This document shows positions 5,918-8,453 of a stretch of 8,453 nucleotides of DNA, piece after piece; the first letter of the stretch is position 1, and each line of letters opens with the position of its first letter. The DNA comes from JAVKSL01 sp039583695 (lineage in GTDB: Bacteria > Actinomycetota > Acidimicrobiia > Acidimicrobiales > JAJPHD01). The stretch is from positions 1 through 8,453 of the forward strand of contig JAVKSL010000108.1 of the NCBI GenBank assembly GCA_039583695.1, in the 5' to 3' direction. The translations under genes and the position numbers were made by a program. Below the pieces are notes generated by a model, which was given only the letters and a program-made list of their open reading frames with translations, was not told the origin of the DNA and did not search any database.

Positions 5918-7485
5918 TCGGCCTGGCGCACCACGGGGCCGATCCTCGCGCCGGGTTCGCTCCGGCGATCCGGGCGGACTTGCCTGCCGCACCGTGGCTG
6001 TACCTTGCTCAGGGCCTGGTGTTCATGGCTGCTTTCTGGATTGTTTGGCTGGTCCTTGGCCATCTCCACGGTCGTAGCCACACCCGGGAGCGGGCGGAGG
6101 TGGCCGCCGACGTGATGCGCATCGGCATGGCGAGGCGTGCCGACTTACGCCGTGCCTACCCGGTGAAGGGCTCCGCGCTCCAACTCGGGCGGGTGGGCAG
6201 GACCGTTGTGTCAATCCCGGCCGAGACTTCGGTTGGCGTGGTCATGGGGTCTCGCATGGGCAAGTCCTCGGCCGCGGTGGACTGGGTGCTCGACGCACCC
6301 GGGCCTGTGTTGTCCACCTCCACCAAGGTTGATGTCGTGTACCTGACTGCGGTGGCCCGGGAGCGCAGCACCGGTCAGCTCACGCTGGTGTTCGATCCCG
6401 AGGGCCTCACCGCCTGGCCAGACCTGGTCCGGTGGTCACCGATTCGGGGCTGCGAGGACCCACGGGTCGCACAGGAGCGTGCCGCGGCCATGATGGCCGG
6501 GGTCCACATGTCAGGGGTGACCAACGGCAACTTCTTCCGGGGCAAGGCGGCGGGCGTGCTGCGGCTGGTGCTGCACGCAGCTGCACTCGACGGGGCGGAC
6601 GTGGCACAGCTCAGGCGCTGGGTAGCGGCCCCGGGTGCTGACCCAGCGGTGGTGCGCATCCTGCGTCAGCGGGGGGCCGCCGACGGCTGGGGTGAGGAGT
6701 GGGCCGGGCTGTTGAGCGCAGACTCCGAGACCATGGCCAACATCTCGGCCACGTCCGGACTGGCCTTGGACTGCCTGGCCCGTCCCGACGTGGCCCGGCT
6801 CTGTTCGCCCTCCGATGCGGAAGCATTTGACCCGACAGAGTGGCTGGAGGGCGGTGGCACCCTCCACGTCGTGGCGTCGGGCACCGCTGCGGCCTCGGCT
6901 GCCCGCTCGCCACCGCCCTCGTCGACGCGGTGATGCGGGCGGTGCGCCGACTTGCTCCGTACGGTGGTGTCGAAGGTCGTCTGGACCCGCCGCTCCGATG
7001 CGTGCTCGACGAGTTGCCATCCGTCGCCCCGCTTCCCAGCCTGCCCGCCTACCTGGCCGATGGGGGGCCAGGGGGTCCAGCTGGTGTGCATGGCGCAGGC
7101 CATGAGCCAGTACAACCTGGCCTACGGCACCGAAGGTCGCCACGCCATCGAGGCGGCGCTCGGTGCTCTGGTAATCGGCGGGGGAGTAAAAGACCCGGAC
7201 GAGCTCAGCCGGTTCTCCCGGCTGGCGGGTGAGGTCGAGGTGGGCCGCGTCGACCAGAGCCGGGGCGCCGACGGCCACGACAGCTATTCCAGCCACCGCG
7301 AGCGCCGCGCGGTCATGGAGCCCCACGAGCTCGGCCGGCTGCCCAAGCACCAGGGGCTCCTGATCTCCCAGGCAGCCAAGCCAGCTGTGGTGTCCCTGGT
7401 CCCCTGGTGGGAGCGCCGTGACGCCAAGGCCATCGAGGAGGCCCGGGCCGAGGCACGCGGACGCGCAGGGAGGATGCACCCATGA
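5758..7485 (+). CDS. VirD4/TraG-type conjugative coupling protein with two frameshifts
   Basis: Type IV coupling proteins are membrane-anchored hexameric ATPases that feed the relaxase-DNA complex to the conjugation channel. GTG 5758 follows AGGAGG (5748-5753). Two N-terminal membrane segments are visible at about residues 13-36 and 80-103. The Walker A-like P-loop is VVMGSRMGKSS with Lys at 6262-6264 (residue 169), followed by LDAPGPVLSTSTKVDV and LVFDPEGL, typical of actinobacterial TraG-like proteins. This frame stops at 6931-6933. The conserved continuation PLATALVDAVMR and the Walker B segment VLDELPSVAPLPSLP (Asp-Glu at 7008-7013) lie in another frame, and after YLADGG the first frame resumes as GVQLVCMAQAMSQYN through to ERRAVMEPHELGRLP and the end. 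Adding one C at 6902-6904 and removing one G from the six-G run at 7062-7067 restores a 575-residue protein. Its TGA overlaps the next ATG. If the indels are real, the gene is inactive because it loses Walker B. Confidence 0.85.
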
Positions 7486-8111
7486 CCACTCCAGGAAGGC
7501 AGCGTTCTCAGGCCGGCCTCATCGCGAGACAGGAAGCGAAGCGCCGGGTCGCGGCTCGGGCGGCAGCGGCCCGTGAGGAGTTAGAGGCCCGCGAGGCGGC
7601 CGCCCAGGCCGCCCTCATGGAGGTGCTGGCTATCGACAGCGAGGCAGAGTCCCTGCGTGAGCAGCTGAATAGAGCCGAGGAGGCTCGTCAAGAGGCCGTC
7701 ACCCGGCTCGTGGGCATCGTCGGGCGCGTTGAAGCAGTCGAGCTGCTCGATCTGCTCGATCTGCCGGAGCGCTCCCTGCGGACCCGACCCGGTCACGCCT
7801 GCCGGACCACGGCACCGAGTGCGCCTGACGTGATTGCCAACAGCATGGTCCTTGAGAACATAAGCTGGTCGTTGGGAGGGGCGGGCAAAGCCGTCGCACG
7901 CCATACCCAGGAGGCGTCGCTCAGCTGTTCCTCACCGCCGGAGCGGTCCAGGCCCGCCTCGACGGCGGCCGCCGCTAACGGCGGACCGTCTTGCGGTCCA
8001 CCCGAGCCAGCCCCTCGAGCGAGCGCAGCCCTTCGCCCGCATCCACAAGCGGAGAACTTCACAGATCTCCTACCCATCAATCTCCCCGAACCGGCACCCC
8101 CGAGACGATGA
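7482..8111 (+). CDS. coiled-coil protein downstream of the coupling protein
   Basis: The gene starts at an ATG overlapping the coupling-protein stop (ATGA), so the two are translationally coupled. Residues 10-90 are rich in Ala, Glu, Arg and Leu and predict a long helix or coiled coil (EAKRRVAARAAAAREELEAREAAAQ), ending VEAVELLDLLDLPE. I do not recognise a catalytic domain. A small accessory factor of DNA transfer is a reasonable guess from position alone. After about residue 95 the composition changes to Pro/Ser/Ala-rich sequence without apparent structure, and the DNA there contains hairpins. The natural protein may end near residue 100-110 and the remaining frame to 8111 may be a run-on after an indel; another frame meets a TGA just after base 7820. 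Function unknown. Confidence 0.6.
   Translation: MTTPGRQRSQAGLIARQEAKRRVAARAAAAREELEAREAAAQAALMEVLAIDSEAESLREQLNRAEEARQEAVTRLVGIVGRVEAVELLDLLDLPERSLRTRPGHACRTTAPSAPDVIANSMVLENISWSLGGAGKAVARHTQEASLSCSSPPERSRPASTAAAANGGPSCGPPEPAPRASAALRPHPQAENFTDLLPINLPEPAPPRR
7964..7999. repeat. cluster of short palindromes and hairpins
   Basis: Three dyads lie back to back: the palindrome GGCGGCCGCC (7964-7973), CGCCG-CTAA-CGGCG (7970-7983) and GGACCG-TCTTG-CGGTCC (7983-7999). GCGGTCCA also occurs as a direct repeat at 7943-7950 and 7993-8000. The structures could act as a transcription terminator (no T-run) or a protein binding site, or be chance in G+C-rich DNA. Confidence 0.4.
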
Positions 8112-8170
8112 AATCCCAGGCCAGGACCCGATCCCCATGAGCGTCGCACATCGGTGCAAGAATCGGAGCG
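8112..8170. other. short gap before the right-edge gene
   Basis: No gene or strong signal is seen. The frame of the next gene is closed by TGA 8138-8140, which limits its start to GTG 8171. Together with the doubtful tail of the previous frame, the stretch 7800-8170 may all be non-coding. Confidence 0.4.
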
Positions 8171-8453
8171 GTGAACGCCGCCCACCCGCCCGAAGACACC
8201 TGGGGAGCTAACCTCGATGCCCGGGCGAACCAACTAGCGGACCGCGTAGCGAAAGCGATCGAACGCGCAGCGCAGCAGTACCACTCGGAGGCTGACTTCC
8301 GCCGCGAGGCAGCCGCCATCCTGGGAGACGCCGCCAGCGAAGCGGGCCTCGAGATCGTCCCGGGAGACGAGTTCGTGGTGGCGTGCGGACGAGTGGACGC
8401 CCTCTACAACCGGCTCGTGCTGGAGTACAAGCGTCCAGGGATCCTGCACAAGT
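8171..8453 (+). CDS. N-terminus of a PD-(D/E)XK-type nuclease, probably restriction-related (partial)
   Basis: An open frame starts at GTG 8171, the only start after the in-frame TGA at 8138, and runs off the window after 94 codons. GGAG at 8165-8168 is only two bases from the GTG, a poor spacing. The first 60 residues are helical (ANQLADRVAKAIERAAQQYHSEADFRREAAAIL). Then comes GRVDALYNRLVLEYKRPG, with Asp76 and Glu85-x-Lys87 forming the D...ExK triad of PD-(D/E)XK nucleases. Very similar wording (GRxDxxYxxVVIEYxxPG) is, as far as I recall, found at the N-terminus of large fused N6-adenine methylase/endonuclease proteins, so a type IIG-like restriction-modification enzyme is the best guess. 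The methylase part, if any, would lie to the right of the window. Codon pattern and helix periodicity support real coding. Confidence 0.65.
   Translation, partial: MNAAHPPEDTWGANLDARANQLADRVAKAIERAAQQYHSEADFRREAAAILGDAASEAGLEIVPGDEFVVACGRVDALYNRLVLEYKRPGILHK

Noticed and set aside
6511..7479. 322-codon minus-strand open frame antisense to the coupling protein
   Set aside because: The plus strand carries clear coupling-protein motifs through the whole stretch; the minus translation is featureless.
7740..7765. Tandem CTGCTCGAT repeat
   Set aside because: Only two units, within coding sequence for LLDLLDL; a coincidence of leucine and aspartate codons.
7964..8005. Possible integron attC-like site in the hairpin cluster
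   Set aside because: No properly placed GTTRRRY and RYYYAAC core pair and no integrase nearby; plain dyads suffice.

Overview
The window is high-G+C DNA of the kind found in Actinomycetota. The best taxonomic clue is a WhiB-type protein, a family essentially confined to that phylum; codon use, frequent GTG/TTG starts and the style of the coupling protein agree. No housekeeping gene, rRNA, tRNA or CRISPR array was seen. The content is accessory DNA: defence or toxin-antitoxin genes, an insertion sequence and part of a conjugative element, with many truncated or frame-broken genes.

Region 1 (1-2860, + strand). A Fic-domain AMP-transferase, open at the left edge of the window, ends at 1087. Its stop overlaps a TTG that opens a 360-codon reading frame. 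That frame is only the C-terminal part of a DUF499-family protein, a large ATPase group often found in phage-defence islands; the ATPase half is missing. After about 190 bp without a clear gene comes a two-gene toxin-antitoxin pair in the BrnT/BrnA order: a small BrnT-like toxin with an unclear 5' end, overlapping by ATGA a 104-aa ribbon-helix-helix antitoxin.

Region 2 (2929-5145). A compact insertion sequence (about 2946-4718) encodes a 572-aa DDE transposase on the minus strand, with 26-bp imperfect terminal inverted repeats that touch both ends of the gene. The DNA to its right (4719-5425) holds a short scrap of an RHS/YD-repeat gene and otherwise nothing I recognise. A separate 20-bp perfect inverted repeat links the IS left flank to this right-hand region, which suggests a rearrangement.

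Region 3 (5426-8453, + strand). A WhiB-like gene lacking one of its four cysteines is followed by a VirD4/TraG-type conjugative coupling protein. The coupling protein is intact at the protein level only if two compensating one-base homopolymer indels, near 6902-6904 and 7062-7067, are corrected. It overlaps by ATGA a short coiled-coil protein whose C-terminal tail looks unnatural. A hairpin-rich stretch follows, then the start of a gene whose N-terminus carries a PD-(D/E)XK-type nuclease signature and runs off the right edge.

Together this looks like the decayed junction of a defence or toxin island and an integrated conjugative element, separated by an IS. I did not find a complete, convincingly new system. 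The points most worth checking are the three-cysteine WhiB, the doubly frameshifted coupling protein, the orphan DUF499 C-terminus behind Fic, the 5' end of the toxin, and the inverted repeat around the IS. Several of the frame breaks could be assembly errors in homopolymers.
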